This document shows positions 28,224 to 36,035 of a DNA stretch of 64,000 bases, piece after piece. The notes below the pieces were generated by a model that was not told the origin of the DNA, did not search any database, and worked only from the letters and a program-made list of their open reading frames with translations. The number at the start of each line of letters is the position of its first letter. Within the stretch, counting starts at the first letter, position 1. The position numbers and the translations under genes were made by a program. The stretch comes from Saccharospirillum mangrovi (lineage in GTDB: Bacteria; Pseudomonadota; Gammaproteobacteria; Pseudomonadales; Natronospirillaceae). The DNA is taken from the NCBI RefSeq assembly GCF_003367315.1, contig NZ_CP031415.1, positions 2,478,001 through 2,542,000 on the forward strand, in the 5' to 3' direction.

Positions 28224-29335
28224 CCGCGTGCCTCAAAATCAATGCGCGGGTCGACCAGGGTGTAGGTCAGATCGCTGATGATGTTCATCACCAAACCCAG
28301 CAGCGTAAACACATAGAGCGTTGAAAACATCACCGGATAATCCCGCTGCAAGGTCGATTCAAAACCCAGCAAACCCAGGCCATCGAGCGAAAAAATGGTT
28401 TCGATCAACAAAGCGCCGCTGAAGAAAATAGCGATAAAGGCACTGGGAAAACCGGCGATGATGATCAGCATGGCGTTACGAAATACGTGGCCGTAGAGAA
28501 TGCGTTTTTCCGTGGCACCTTTGGCGCGGGCGGTCATCACATACTGCTTGTGAATTTCATCGAGAAAGGAATTTTTGGTCAGCATGGTCAAACCAGCAAA
28601 GCCGCCAATAACCATGGCAAACACCGGCAACGCCATGTGCCAGAAATAATCGCCAATTTTGCCGACCAGACTGAGTTCATCCCAGTTGGCCGACGTTAAT
28701 CCACGCAGCGGGAACCAGTCGAAATAACTGCCGCCGGCGAACAAAATAATCAGCAATACAGCGAACAAAAACGAAGGAATGGCGTTGGCCGCAAAAATAA
28801 CGCCCGAGGTCCAGACATCGAACGGCGATGAATGTTTGACCGCCTTGCGAATGCCGAGCGGTATCGACACCAAATAAATAATCAACGTTGACCACAGGCC
28901 GATGGAAATCGACACCGGCATGCGTTCGACAATCAGATCGACCACTGAGCGGCCGCGAAACAGGCTGTCGCCAAAATCGAAACGCAGGTAATCCCACAGC
29001 ATCGAGAAGTAGCGTTCGTGCAAAGGCCGGTCAAAGCCGAAACGCGCTTCAATGGCTTCGATGTCTTTTTGCGTTAAGCCGCGTGCGCCACGATAGGACG
29101 AATCGCCGGTGCGGTTGTCACTGCCGGATGCATCGGAGTTGGCATTGTTCAGCAAGTCGGTCTGGTTGTTGCCGGTAATGCGATCGAGCATGGAGGCGTT
29201 GTTGCCTTCCAGCTTGGCGATCATCTGATCGACCGGACCACCGGGCGCAACCTGAATGATCAGAAAATTGATGGTGACGATGGCCCAGAGCGTCGGCACC
29301 ACCAACAACAAACGACGAATTAAATAGGCGGCCAT
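28220..29335 (-). CDS. yejB: Peptide/microcin C ABC transporter, permease B
   Basis: A 371-residue permease of the DppB type with six membrane segments. It has the YejB-specific insert between the first segment and the membrane core (about residues 40-110, rich in Asn, Ser and Gly) and an EAA loop at [31 protein letters not shown]. It starts 13 bp after yejA and overlaps yejE by 4 bp. Confidence 0.96.
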   Translation of the reverse strand: MAAYLIRRLLLVVPTLWAIVTINFLIIQVAPGGPVDQMIAKLEGNNASMLDRITGNNQTDLLNNANSDASGSDNRTGDSSYRGARGLTQKDIEAIEARFGFDRPLHERYFSMLWDYLRFDFGDSLFRGRSVVDLIVERMPVSISIGLWSTLIIYLVSIPLGIRKAVKHSSPFDVWTSGVIFAANAIPSFLFAVLLIILFAGGSYFDWFPLRGLTSANWDELSLVGKIGDYFWHMALPVFAMVIGGFAGLTMLTKNSFLDEIHKQYVMTARAKGATEKRILYGHVFRNAMLIIIAGFPSAFIAIFFSGALLIETIFSLDGLGLLGFESTLQRDYPVMFSTLYVFTLLGLVMNIISDLTYTLVDPRIDFEARG

Positions 29336-29348
29336 GCGTTCGCCTTAA

Positions 29349-31163
29349 TTAACGTGCATTGCGAGCGGGCAAGGTCGCTGCTGCTTTGGCATCGAACCAC
29401 CAGGCGGAACTGCCAAGGGAGTAACGCGGAATCTGGGCAGGGCGGCCGAATTTATTCCAGTAAGCGACGCGGTAATGGTCGATGTGCCATTGCGGGATGA
29501 CGTAATAACGCCACAACAAAACGCGATCAAAGGCCCGGCCATAAGCGAGCAGGAGTTCGTCGTTCTGTTGGTTGTCGGCAATGCCACGGACCAGGGCGTC
29601 GATTACCGGATCGTTGGTGCCGACGGCGTTATAGGTTGAATCCAGATAGCGGCTGTCCCACTCCAGTACCAGATTGTCACTCGGATAAGCACCGCCACCG
29701 AGCTGAGAAACGATCATGTCGTAATCGCGCTCGCGCATGCGGTTGGTGTATTGCGTAACATCGACGGTGCGAATATTCAGCGTAATGCCCGCACGCGCCA
29801 GGTTTTCCTTGAAAGGAATGGCGATGCGTTCCATTGCAGGCGAATACAATAACAATTCAAAACTGAGCGGTTCGCCGGTCGACGCATTGACCATCTGGCC
29901 GTCACGGCTTTCGTAGCCGGATTCACGCAGCAGCGTTAACGCCTGACGCAATTGCGGGCGGACGTTGCCACTGCCATCGGTGGCGAAGTTATGGAATTCC
30001 TGAGTGAATAATTCTTCGGGCAATTCATCGCGAAATTCTTCGAGAATTTCCAACTCTTTGCCTTCAGGCAAACCGTGCGCACTGTAGGGTGTGTTTTCAA
30101 AATAACTGCTGGTGCGGGTGTAGGAGCCGTAGAACAAATTGCGGTTGGTCCATTCGAAATCGAACAGCAGGTTGATCGCCATCCGCACGCGGCGGTCCTG
30201 GAATTGTGGCCGCTCGATGTTAAACGCAAACGATTGCATGTTCTGCGGCAGGTTGTGAGGAATTTCTTCTTTAATGATGTAACCGGCGTCAAAATTCTCG
30301 CCTGTGTATTGGGTTGCCCAGTCTTTGGCGGTGTTTTCCTGGCGGAAGTCGTACTCGCCTTTTTTAAAGGCTTCGAGCAGTACGGTGTCGTCCAGGTAAT
30401 AGTCGTAACGTTCCTGATCAAAATTCAGTTGACCGACCATTGCCGGGTGGTCGGCCGCCCAATAATTTTCGACGCGCTCGTACACGACATATTGCCCCAT
30501 TTCATAATCTGAAATGGTGTAGGCGCCGCTGCCTAATGGCACGTCGATAAAGGGTTCGGCGAAATCACGGTCGGCAAAATCGTGCTCCGGGAACACCGGC
30601 AAAGACGCCAGGCCGACCAGATTCGACAAATTGGACTCGGGCAAATTGAATCGCACCCGACGTTCGTCAAGCACTTCAACCGTGACGCCTTCGTAGACGG
30701 TGCGGAATTGCGGCACACCATCGGTCATCAAAATGTTGAAGGTGTAAGCTACATCACTGGCTTCGATGGGGCTGCCATCTTGAAAAGTAGCGGCGGGATT
30801 AAGATTAAAAATGATCCAGTCATGGCTGGTGGGGTATTCGACTTCCTCGGCGATCAACCCGTACAGCACGCCGGTTTCGTCGCCGTTTCCGGTCATCAAG
30901 GTATCGAACAAATAGGTTCGGATGCCGGCAGGTGTGGTGCCGCGCAAGGCAAAACGATTGAAGTTATCGAAGGTGCCGCGAACGCCGTAGGTTACGTAGC
31001 CGCCACGTGGCGCATCGGGATTCACGTAATCCCAGTGTTCAAAATTTTCCGGATATTGTGGCTCGCCACGCTCGGCGATGGCGTAGGAAACGATGATGTC
31101 GTCTTCCGCAACCACCGGAAACGACAGGCACAATGCGACCAAAGCCGCGATGCTGGCTCTCAT
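29349..31163 (-). CDS. yejA: Peptide/microcin C ABC transporter, periplasmic binding protein
   Basis: A 604-residue SBP_bac_5 protein. Residues 1-19 form a signal peptide (ending FPVVA before EDDIIVSYAIAERG). Characteristic blocks are HWDYVNPDAPRGGYVTYG and, towards the end, DNLVLEWDSRYLDSTYNAVGTNDPVIDALV, as in YejA. It binds oligopeptides in the periplasm and heads the yejABEF operon. The start ATG 31163 has GAGGGAG five bases upstream; the open frame continues another 49 codons upstream but that part is non-family and overlaps the next gene. Confidence 0.96.
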   Translation of the reverse strand: MRASIAALVALCLSFPVVAEDDIIVSYAIAERGEPQYPENFEHWDYVNPDAPRGGYVTYGVRGTFDNFNRFALRGTTPAGIRTYLFDTLMTGNGDETGVLYGLIAEEVEYPTSHDWIIFNLNPAATFQDGSPIEASDVAYTFNILMTDGVPQFRTVYEGVTVEVLDERRVRFNLPESNLSNLVGLASLPVFPEHDFADRDFAEPFIDVPLGSGAYTISDYEMGQYVVYERVENYWAADHPAMVGQLNFDQERYDYYLDDTVLLEAFKKGEYDFRQENTAKDWATQYTGENFDAGYIIKEEIPHNLPQNMQSFAFNIERPQFQDRRVRMAINLLFDFEWTNRNLFYGSYTRTSSYFENTPYSAHGLPEGKELEILEEFRDELPEELFTQEFHNFATDGSGNVRPQLRQALTLLRESGYESRDGQMVNASTGEPLSFELLLYSPAMERIAIPFKENLARAGITLNIRTVDVTQYTNRMRERDYDMIVSQLGGGAYPSDNLVLEWDSRYLDSTYNAVGTNDPVIDALVRGIADNQQNDELLLAYGRAFDRVLLWRYYVIPQWHIDHYRVAYWNKFGRPAQIPRYSLGSSAWWFDAKAAATLPARNAR

Positions 31164-31201
31164 AATGACTCCCTCACACCTTGGATGTTGTGATGTTCTT
31201 A

Positions 31202-31627
31202 TTAGGATGGCCGGCGCTGTGCCAGCGCTGCGTTGGCTGTTGCCTGGCGTTGTGACAACGGCACTGTGGACAGTCGCCCGATGCCGATCGTACAACCCAA
31301 CCAAAAACACAGCAGCATGATTTTCAAAGGCCAGGGATCGACTACAGCAATGGACAGACTAAAGGTGACAGCAACCACGATCAGCGCCACGCGTTTGGAG
31401 CGCTTTTCGATGTAACGTTCGCGCTGCCAGTTGTCGATCAAAGGCCCGAACAGCTTAGAGGAAAGCAACCAACGGTGGAAGCGCGGCGAGGTGCGGGCAA
31501 AACAGACGGCGGCGAGCAGCATAAACGGTGTTGTTGGCAGTACTGGAAGCACCACACCCAGAGCGCCCAAACCGACACATAACCACCCGGCCATAAAGAC
31601 AGTCCAGCGGATCAACCAACGATGCAT
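31202..31627 (-). CDS. YbaN-like inner-membrane protein (DUF454)
   Basis: A 141-residue membrane protein with about four hydrophobic segments. The conserved DUF454 block GVVLPVLPTTPFMLLAA (about residues 22-38) followed by CFARTSPRFHRWLL identifies the family; its function is unknown. ATG 31627 has GAGG nine bases upstream and is preferred over ATG 31636 and a TTG at 31645. It is 38 bp upstream of yejA on the same strand and may share its transcript. Confidence 0.85.
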   Translation of the reverse strand: MHRWLIRWTVFMAGWLCVGLGALGVVLPVLPTTPFMLLAAVCFARTSPRFHRWLLSSKLFGPLIDNWQRERYIEKRSKRVALIVVAVTFSLSIAVVDPWPLKIMLLCFWLGCTIGIGRLSTVPLSQRQATANAALAQRRPS

Positions 31628-31781
31628 CGACAACATCCTCAACAAGGTACCGCCAAAACCGGCGCCGACAAGATGTCATCACCATAGCAAAGGCCAACAC
31701 AGGACGGTACGTGAAAGACCGGGCAGCTAACGACAAAACCCCTGTAACACACTGATTTTGATAATTTTTTTAGAATAGGCC

Positions 31782-31818
31782 TTGCAAAGCCGGAATCCGA
31801 TGGTAAGATGCGCCCCGC
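31782..31818 (+). promoter_or_regulatory. tRNA operon promoter
   Basis: TTGCAA (31782-31787), a 16-bp spacer and TAAGAT (31804-31809) form a sigma70-type promoter, followed by the GC-rich discriminator GCGCCCCGC. That discriminator is what is expected of stringently controlled stable-RNA promoters. It lies about 30 bp upstream of the first tRNA. Confidence 0.8.
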
Positions 31819-31849
31819 TTTCGACGAAATCGCCGGAAGCCTTCTGAAG

Positions 31850-31925
31850 GTCCCGTTCGTCTAGTGGCCTAGGACACCGCCCTTTCACGGCGGTAACAGG
31901 GGTTCGAGTCCCCTACGGGACGCCA
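31850..31925 (+). tRNA. tRNA-Glu (anticodon TTC)
   Basis: A complete 76-nt cloverleaf with encoded CCA. The anticodon loop CTTTCAC in stem CCGCC/GGCGG gives TTC, and the T-arm reads AGGGGTTCGAGTCCCCT. It is almost identical to E. coli tRNA-Glu as I remember it. Confidence 0.98.
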
Positions 31926-31941
31926 CTTCAGAATAGAATTT

Positions 31942-32016
31942 GCGGGAATAGCTCAGTGGTAGAGCACAACCTTGCCAAGGTTGGGGTCGCGAGTTCGAAT
32001 CTCGTTTCCCGCTCCA
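31942..32016 (+). tRNA. tRNA-Gly (anticodon GCC)
   Basis: A complete 75-nt cloverleaf with encoded CCA. The acceptor stem is GCGGGAA/TTCCCGC, the anticodon loop TTGCCAA gives GCC, and the T-arm is CGCGAGTTCGAATCTCG. It lies 16 bp behind tRNA-Glu, so both are on one transcript. It is the intact parent of the two damaged copies downstream. Confidence 0.98.
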
Positions 32017-32021
32017 AATTG

Positions 32022-32048
32022 AAAAGCAGCCTTGGGCTGCTTTTTTTG
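32022..32048 (+). terminator. Terminator after tRNA-Gly
   Basis: AAAAGCAGCC/GGCTGCTTTT with a TTG loop and a following T-run. A near-identical terminator follows the last damaged tRNA-Gly copy, which shows that the duplicated unit included it. Confidence 0.95.
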
Positions 32049-32085
32049 TTATTGAGCCTGACGCCGCTCAAACGGTGACAAGTCA

Positions 32086-32134
32086 GGGTCGCGAGCTGGT
32101 ACGCCAGCCCGGTCGAATCTCGTTTCCCGCTCCA
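32086..32134 (+). pseudogene. tRNA-Gly fragment (3' half) with a 17-nt hairpin insert
   Basis: GGGTCGCGAG (32086-32095) and TCGAATCTCG through TTCCCGCTCCA (32113-32134) match the variable loop, T-arm and acceptor 3' strand of the intact tRNA-Gly. In place of one T in the T-loop there are 17 nt (32096-32112, CTGGTACGCCAGCCCGG), whose first 12 form a CTGG/CCAG hairpin. The 5' half of the tRNA is absent, replaced by unrelated sequence with its own TTGAGC/GCTCAA pair. It cannot function as a tRNA. Confidence 0.9.
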
Positions 32135-32144
32135 AATTTAATAG

Positions 32145-32175
32145 AACCCGGACTTGTTCCGGGTTTTGTGTTTTT
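32145..32175 (+). terminator. Terminator after the tRNA-Gly fragment
   Basis: AACCCGGA/TCCGGGTT with a CTTGT loop, followed by a T-rich tail ending in five T residues that abut the next tRNA-like copy. Confidence 0.8.
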
Positions 32176-32350
32176 GGGAATAGTTCAGTGGTAGAGCACA
32201 ACCTTGTCCGAGGTTGGGGCCGGGCGGGCAGCCTCGCGAGCCGGTGTGCCGGCGCAGTCGAATCTCGTTTGCTGCGGCCATTTCATGGCCTTGCCCTTCG
32301 GGCTCGCTGCGCTCACGCAAAAGCCTTTGCAAGGCTTTAGTCCCGCTCCA
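32176..32350 (+). pseudogene. tRNA-Gly copy broken by three insertions
   Basis: The 5' part (GGGAATAG through AACCTTG) follows the intact tRNA-Gly, but the anticodon loop has eight bases (TTGTCCGA) so the anticodon is lost. Relative to the parent there are three insertions: about 14 nt in the variable loop (CCGGGCGGGCAGCC region, 32221-32233), 17 nt replacing one T-loop base (32241-32257, CCGGTGTGCCGGCGCAG) and 71 nt inside the acceptor 3' strand (32271-32341). The last is itself hairpin-rich (GGCCATTTCATGGCC; CCCTTCGGG; AAAGCC...GGCTTT). The T-stem halves CGAG and CTCG are retained. Confidence 0.88.
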
Positions 32351-32354
32351 AATA

Positions 32355-32382
32355 GAAAAGCAGCCTTGAGCTGCTTTTTTTG
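32355..32382 (+). terminator. Terminator after the broken tRNA-Gly copy
   Basis: AAAAGCAGC/GCTGCTTTT stem and T-run. It differs by only one or two bases from the terminator at 32022, so it was duplicated with the tRNA. Confidence 0.93.
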
Positions 32383-32426
32383 TTTTCTGGAAACCGAAAT
32401 TCCATCTTGTTCGCTGCGATTCCATG

Positions 32427-33041
32427 CTAGGCATTAACCGCTGTTGCTCGTACATCCAGCGCTTCAATATCCCGCGCAATTCCGTCCGCCAATGCAGCGA
32501 CCTTTTGCACTGCGTCGGTGCGCTGCGCATAAGCCCTTAAACCAAAAATCTCCGCCTGAAGTCGGCATGCCAATTGGTCGGGATCGGCCTTGGCGCCGAT
32601 ATTGCCCGACGCTTGCGCGGCTTGAAATGCCTTGGTGAATGCCACTTCCGTATTGCGCAGAAATTCCTCGGTGGCCTGGCGCAGTACCGGGTCACCGTCG
32701 GGCGTTTCAAGCAGCGTTTTAACCAGCATGCAGGCGCGCGAGGGCGACGGTTCGGCAAGCGCTTTGCCAAGGTAGCGGACATAGGCTGCCAGCCCTTCAA
32801 GCGGCGTTGATGCCTGCGCCAGAATGTCGTTGAGTTGTTGCTGCGAGTTTTCCGCATAGCGCCGCAGCACCTCAATAAACAGCGCCTCTTTGGAACCGAA
32901 CGCCGCATAAATTGAACCCGGGCGCATGTCGAGGTGCAGTTCGAGGTCTTTCAACGACGTGGCGTGATAGCCCTTCCGCCAAAACAATTCGAGGGCTCTG
33001 CGTAACACGTCTTCCCGATCGTATTTGGTTTGCCGCGCCAT
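32427..33041 (-). CDS. TetR-family transcriptional repressor
   Basis: A 204-residue regulator. The N-terminal helix-turn-helix domain spans about residues 5-50 (VLRRALELFWRKGYHATSLKDLE, then GSIYAAFGSKEALFIEVL); the remainder is a ligand-binding helical domain with SRACMLVKTLLE, resembling the TetR_C family of regulators such as those next to AhpD-like or oxidoreductase genes. The start ATG 33041 is preferred over an in-frame TTG six codons upstream. It is divergent from the AhpD-like gene, and three copies of a 16-bp palindrome lie between them, so autoregulation and control of the neighbour are likely. Confidence 0.92.
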   Translation of the reverse strand: MARQTKYDREDVLRRALELFWRKGYHATSLKDLELHLDMRPGSIYAAFGSKEALFIEVLRRYAENSQQQLNDILAQASTPLEGLAAYVRYLGKALAEPSPSRACMLVKTLLETPDGDPVLRQATEEFLRNTEVAFTKAFQAAQASGNIGAKADPDQLACRLQAEIFGLRAYAQRTDAVQKVAALADGIARDIEALDVRATAVNA

Positions 33042-33063
33042 GGTTACATTCCGTTTCAAATAT

Positions 33064-33146
33064 TTGAATGATCGCTCAATTTATATATTGAATGATCGCT
33101 CAAGTAAACCTATAGTCGGGCCGTCGATAATTGATCGATCACTCAA
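33064..33146. promoter_or_regulatory. Three 16-bp operators for the divergent TetR repressor
   Basis: TTGAATGATCGCTCAA occurs at 33064-33079 and 33088-33103, exactly 24 bp apart, and a variant TTGATCGATCACTCAA at 33131-33146. Each has TTGA/TCAA ends and a partly palindromic core around GATC. The third copy is 15 bp upstream of the AhpD-like start. The binding protein is inferred from position. Confidence 0.85.
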
Positions 33147-33161
33147 AAAAAGGAAATTATC

Positions 33162-33731
33162 ATGACCGACTTTACTCTCCATACCGCAGAAACCGCACCG
33201 ATTGAGAGCCGTTCACTGATCGAAAACTCTCAGAAGGCTTTTGGCCGTTTGCCTGGTTTGCATGCCGTAATGGCAGAAGCTCCGGCGTTGCTGGAAGGCT
33301 ATCAGCAGTTGCACCGGCTGTTTGCCGAACACACCAGTTTCAATGCCGATGAACTGACGGTCGTCTGGCAGACAATCAATGTTGAGCATGCCTGCCATTA
33401 CTGTGTACCGGCCCACACCGGCATCGCCAAAATGATGAAAGTTGATGACGTCATCATCGACGCGCTGCGTGACGAAACTCCGCTGCCAACTGCCCAGCTG
33501 GAAGCACTGCGTACCTTTACGTTGCAGGTGGTGCGCAGTCGTGGCGAAGTGACGGATGAACAAGTCGAAGCGTTTCTGGCTGCCGGTTATACCAAGCGCC
33601 AGATTCTTGAAGTCATTCTCGGGGTCGCACAAAAAGTGATGTCGAACTACACCAATCATCTTGCTGATACGCCGGTCGATTCGGTTATGCAGAAGTTTGC
33701 CTGGCAGAAAAAACAAACCAGCGCAGCCTGA
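33162..33731 (+). CDS. AhpD-like / carboxymuconolactone decarboxylase-family protein
   Basis: A 189-residue helical protein with the AhpD-type active centre EHACHYCVPAHTGIA, giving C78, C81 and H85 (CxxC plus downstream histidine). Relatives reduce peroxides or act as disulfide reductases; the substrate is unknown. It starts behind AAGGAAA and is divergent from a TetR gene with three shared operators, so it is probably induced by a small reactive molecule. A terminator follows, so it is a one-gene unit. Confidence 0.88.
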   Translation: MTDFTLHTAETAPIESRSLIENSQKAFGRLPGLHAVMAEAPALLEGYQQLHRLFAEHTSFNADELTVVWQTINVEHACHYCVPAHTGIAKMMKVDDVIIDALRDETPLPTAQLEALRTFTLQVVRSRGEVTDEQVEAFLAAGYTKRQILEVILGVAQKVMSNYTNHLADTPVDSVMQKFAWQKKQTSAA

Positions 33732-33742
33732 GCGAAGATACG

Positions 33743-33776
33743 AAAAGGGTAAGCACTGGGCTTACCCTTTTATTTG
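33743..33776 (+). terminator. Terminator after the AhpD-like gene
   Basis: A 12-bp stem AAAAGGGTAAGC/GCTTACCCTTTT with a five-base loop and a T-rich tail. Confidence 0.9.
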
Positions 33777-33789
33777 TTATTCGCCGTGA

Positions 33790-34398
33790 TCAGTTGCTGC
33801 AAATGAGATAGCCCAAAACGGCATGACCCACCCGCTTTGCCAAAGCCACCTTATCGGTCTCACCACGTTGGCCTGCGCCATCGACCATACCTTTGATTAT
33901 CGCAACGACGTCACTGATCTTGTGGGGTGAGTCGGCGCTGTAACCAGCAGCAACGATGCAATGTCTGACCACGCCGGCCAGTTCCACGTTGAGCTCATTC
34001 GCCGATCCCGGTTCGCTCAGGCGTACTTCCTCGAGGTCCAGAATGCGCGCCAGCGCCGGGCGTTTCAGTTGATGTTCGACAGCGGCCTGCACGAGCGCAT
34101 GCAATGGCGCCTGGCCATCGGCGTGCAGATCAATGGCGGCAATGTCTTGCCAGAGTTCTTTTGACTCCCGGGTAATCAGACTGGCGGTAATCGCCTCCTT
34201 GGTCGGAAAGTACTGATAAAGCGAACCGATGCTGACACCAGCAAGGCTGGCAACAGCGTTGGTTGTGTAACCAGCGAAGCCATGAGTTTCCAAAATGCGA
34301 GCGGCGGCTTCCAGGATTGAGTCAACGGTCGCTTCGGAACGTCTCTGACGCGGAGATTTCCTGGGTTTTACCGTGCTGTTGTGAGGTTTTTTTGCCAT
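33790..34398 (-). CDS. TetR-family transcriptional regulator
   Basis: A 202-residue regulator with a basic N-terminal extension (residues 1-20), the helix-turn-helix about 25-70 (SILEAAARILETHGFAGYTTNAVASLAGVSIGSLYQYFPTKEA in pieces) and a TetR_C ligand domain. It is divergent from the IMPase-like/oxidoreductase pair; a 22-bp perfect inverted repeat lies just upstream of its start. It probably represses both directions. The effector is unknown. Confidence 0.92.
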   Translation of the reverse strand: MAKKPHNSTVKPRKSPRQRRSEATVDSILEAAARILETHGFAGYTTNAVASLAGVSIGSLYQYFPTKEAITASLITRESKELWQDIAAIDLHADGQAPLHALVQAAVEHQLKRPALARILDLEEVRLSEPGSANELNVELAGVVRHCIVAAGYSADSPHKISDVVAIIKGMVDGAGQRGETDKVALAKRVGHAVLGYLICSN

Positions 34399-34415
34399 TC
34401 AGAACGCGAGTTTAC

Positions 34416-34437
34416 AATGTGAGCGATGACTCACATT
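34416..34437. promoter_or_regulatory. Operator of the second TetR regulator
   Basis: AATGTGAG and its exact complement CTCACATT are separated by CGATGA. The site is 17 bp upstream of the tetR start and 34 bp upstream of the IMPase-like start, where it would block both promoters. Confidence 0.85.
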
Positions 34438-34471
34438 ATTGTTTGCCTCTACTCAACAGGCAAGGAAAATC

Positions 34472-35293
34472 ATGACAACGCAACAACACAACGACCGCGA
34501 AATTCTGCGCTTGGTCGAACAGGCTGTCGTGGCAGCGGCCGAGGCGATACAAGACCGTTTCTCCATTGATGCCCGCCCGATTGATCGGCACGACATCGGG
34601 GCGAAAATTCAGGCCAACGACGCAATTTCAATGTCGATCCTGCAGGAAAAACTCGCTGCCGCCAGACCCGAAGCAACCCTGGTTGAAGATGAACTCGAAA
34701 CCGGTTTGTTACCGCCGGGCGAGTGGTGGGTGGTCGATCCAGTCGAAGGCGCAATCAACCAGATTCACGGCATGGCGGAATGGTGTGTCAGCGCGACGTT
34801 GATCCGCGATAACGAGCCGGTGATTACCGTCGTCCATTTGCCACTGACTGGCGATACCTACTCAGCCGTTGCCGGAGCGGGTGCCCAGCAAAACGGACAA
34901 CCGTTATCGGTTTCCGCAAAACGCGACATTGATGCCGCCATGGTCGGCACCGGCCAGGCCATGCCAGGCGAAAGCGTTCAGGTATATCAGATGATGGGCG
35001 CTTCGGTATCGACGATGCTGCAAACGGCATTGACGGTGCGCGTGTCTGTTCCGGCGACGTTACAACTCATCCAGGTTGCGGCCGGCCGCATGGATGCCTT
35101 CTGGCAGTTCAGTCAGGTTCGCTCCGGACTGGTCTCGGGCGCACTGTTGGTTCAGGAAGCCGGCGGTCAACTCACCGATGTTCACGGCAAGCCTTGGTCA
35201 CTTGAGAGCGAACATTTTGTCGCCGCCCCGCCCCAACTCAGTGCTGCGGTAACAAACGCGCTATCGCCACTGATTCAAACTACCTACAGCTGA
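34472..35293 (+). CDS. IMPase-fold protein with altered metal ligands
   Basis: A 273-residue protein of the inositol monophosphatase/SuhB superfamily, recognised from the pattern of blocks (VEDELETG at 71-78, WWVVDPVEGAINQ at 85-97, and SGALLVQEAGG at 222-232). In active enzymes the second motif is DPxDGTxN and the third is WDxAAG. Here they read D89-P-V-E92-G-A-I-N and S218-G219-L-V-S-G, so one metal-binding aspartate is a glutamate and the other a glycine. Activity may be lost or redirected. ATG 34472 has AAGGAAA upstream. It is followed by an oxidoreductase gene after 19 bp and controlled, by position, by the divergent TetR. Confidence 0.8.
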   Translation: MTTQQHNDREILRLVEQAVVAAAEAIQDRFSIDARPIDRHDIGAKIQANDAISMSILQEKLAAARPEATLVEDELETGLLPPGEWWVVDPVEGAINQIHGMAEWCVSATLIRDNEPVITVVHLPLTGDTYSAVAGAGAQQNGQPLSVSAKRDIDAAMVGTGQAMPGESVQVYQMMGASVSTMLQTALTVRVSVPATLQLIQVAAGRMDAFWQFSQVRSGLVSGALLVQEAGGQLTDVHGKPWSLESEHFVAAPPQLSAAVTNALSPLIQTTYS

Positions 35294-35312
35294 TGACATT
35301 GAGGAAACCACT

Positions 35313-35951
35313 ATGCTGACCATCGCTATTTTGGGTTCTGGCCGGGTTGCTTCGGCCCTCGCTGGACGATTGCAGTCCGCTGGCCGTGACTTTGTTATTG
35401 GCATCCTTAACCCCGAAAAACCCAGTGACCACTGGACCGGCCCGCAAGTTGAATTCACCACCACGGCGGCTGCAATTGCCGCCGCCGATATGGTGTTCAA
35501 CGCGACACCCGGTGAAACCAGTGTCGATTTTCTGAAAGGCTTCAAAGACCAACTGGTCGGAAAAATTCTGGTGGATGTTTCCAACGCCATGCGCCGCAAC
35601 GAAGACGGCATGCCGGTCGGACTGCTCTATCCGGACAGCAGCGTCGCCGAACACTTACAGGCGGCCTTGCCGCAAACCGCCGTGGTAAAAACGCTGAATA
35701 CCATGCTGTTCACCGTCATCGGTGATCCACACAGTATCGAACCGATGCCCAACGTATTTCTTTGCGGAGACAGTGCAGCGGCCAAAGCAGAAGTGCGCCA
35801 GGTTTTACAGGCTATGGGCTGGCGTGACGCTGTGATTGAAGACCTGGGCCCAGCATTCAGCGCCCGTGGCCCCGAAGCCTTTATGCATTTCGTGCCGCAT
35901 GTGATTGCCAACCACGGCTTTGCACCTTTTGCGCTGAGCATTGTTCGATAG
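35313..35951 (+). CDS. NADP-dependent oxidoreductase, F420-reductase-like fold
   Basis: A 212-residue Rossmann-fold protein with AILGSGRVASALAGRL at the N-terminus (GxGxxA/G motif, residues 4-19) and MVFNATPGET near 60-70 and KTLNTMLF near 125-132. These match the NADP oxidoreductase/coenzyme F420-dependent family, whose bacterial members mostly use NADPH with unknown partners. The start has GAGGAAA seven bases upstream. It is the second gene of the putative TetR-controlled operon. Confidence 0.82.
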   Translation: MLTIAILGSGRVASALAGRLQSAGRDFVIGILNPEKPSDHWTGPQVEFTTTAAAIAAADMVFNATPGETSVDFLKGFKDQLVGKILVDVSNAMRRNEDGMPVGLLYPDSSVAEHLQAALPQTAVVKTLNTMLFTVIGDPHSIEPMPNVFLCGDSAAAKAEVRQVLQAMGWRDAVIEDLGPAFSARGPEAFMHFVPHVIANHGFAPFALSIVR

Positions 35952-36035
35952 CGGCTGCAATTCAATACGATTATCCCGCGTCAGCCGGCGCGGGAACTTC
36001 ATCAACGCCTGACTCAACGGCCGATGTTTTCGATC

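Noticed and set aside
32176-32350. A functional additional tRNA
   Set aside because: The eight-base anticodon loop and three insertions rule out a normal cloverleaf, so it is annotated as a pseudogene.
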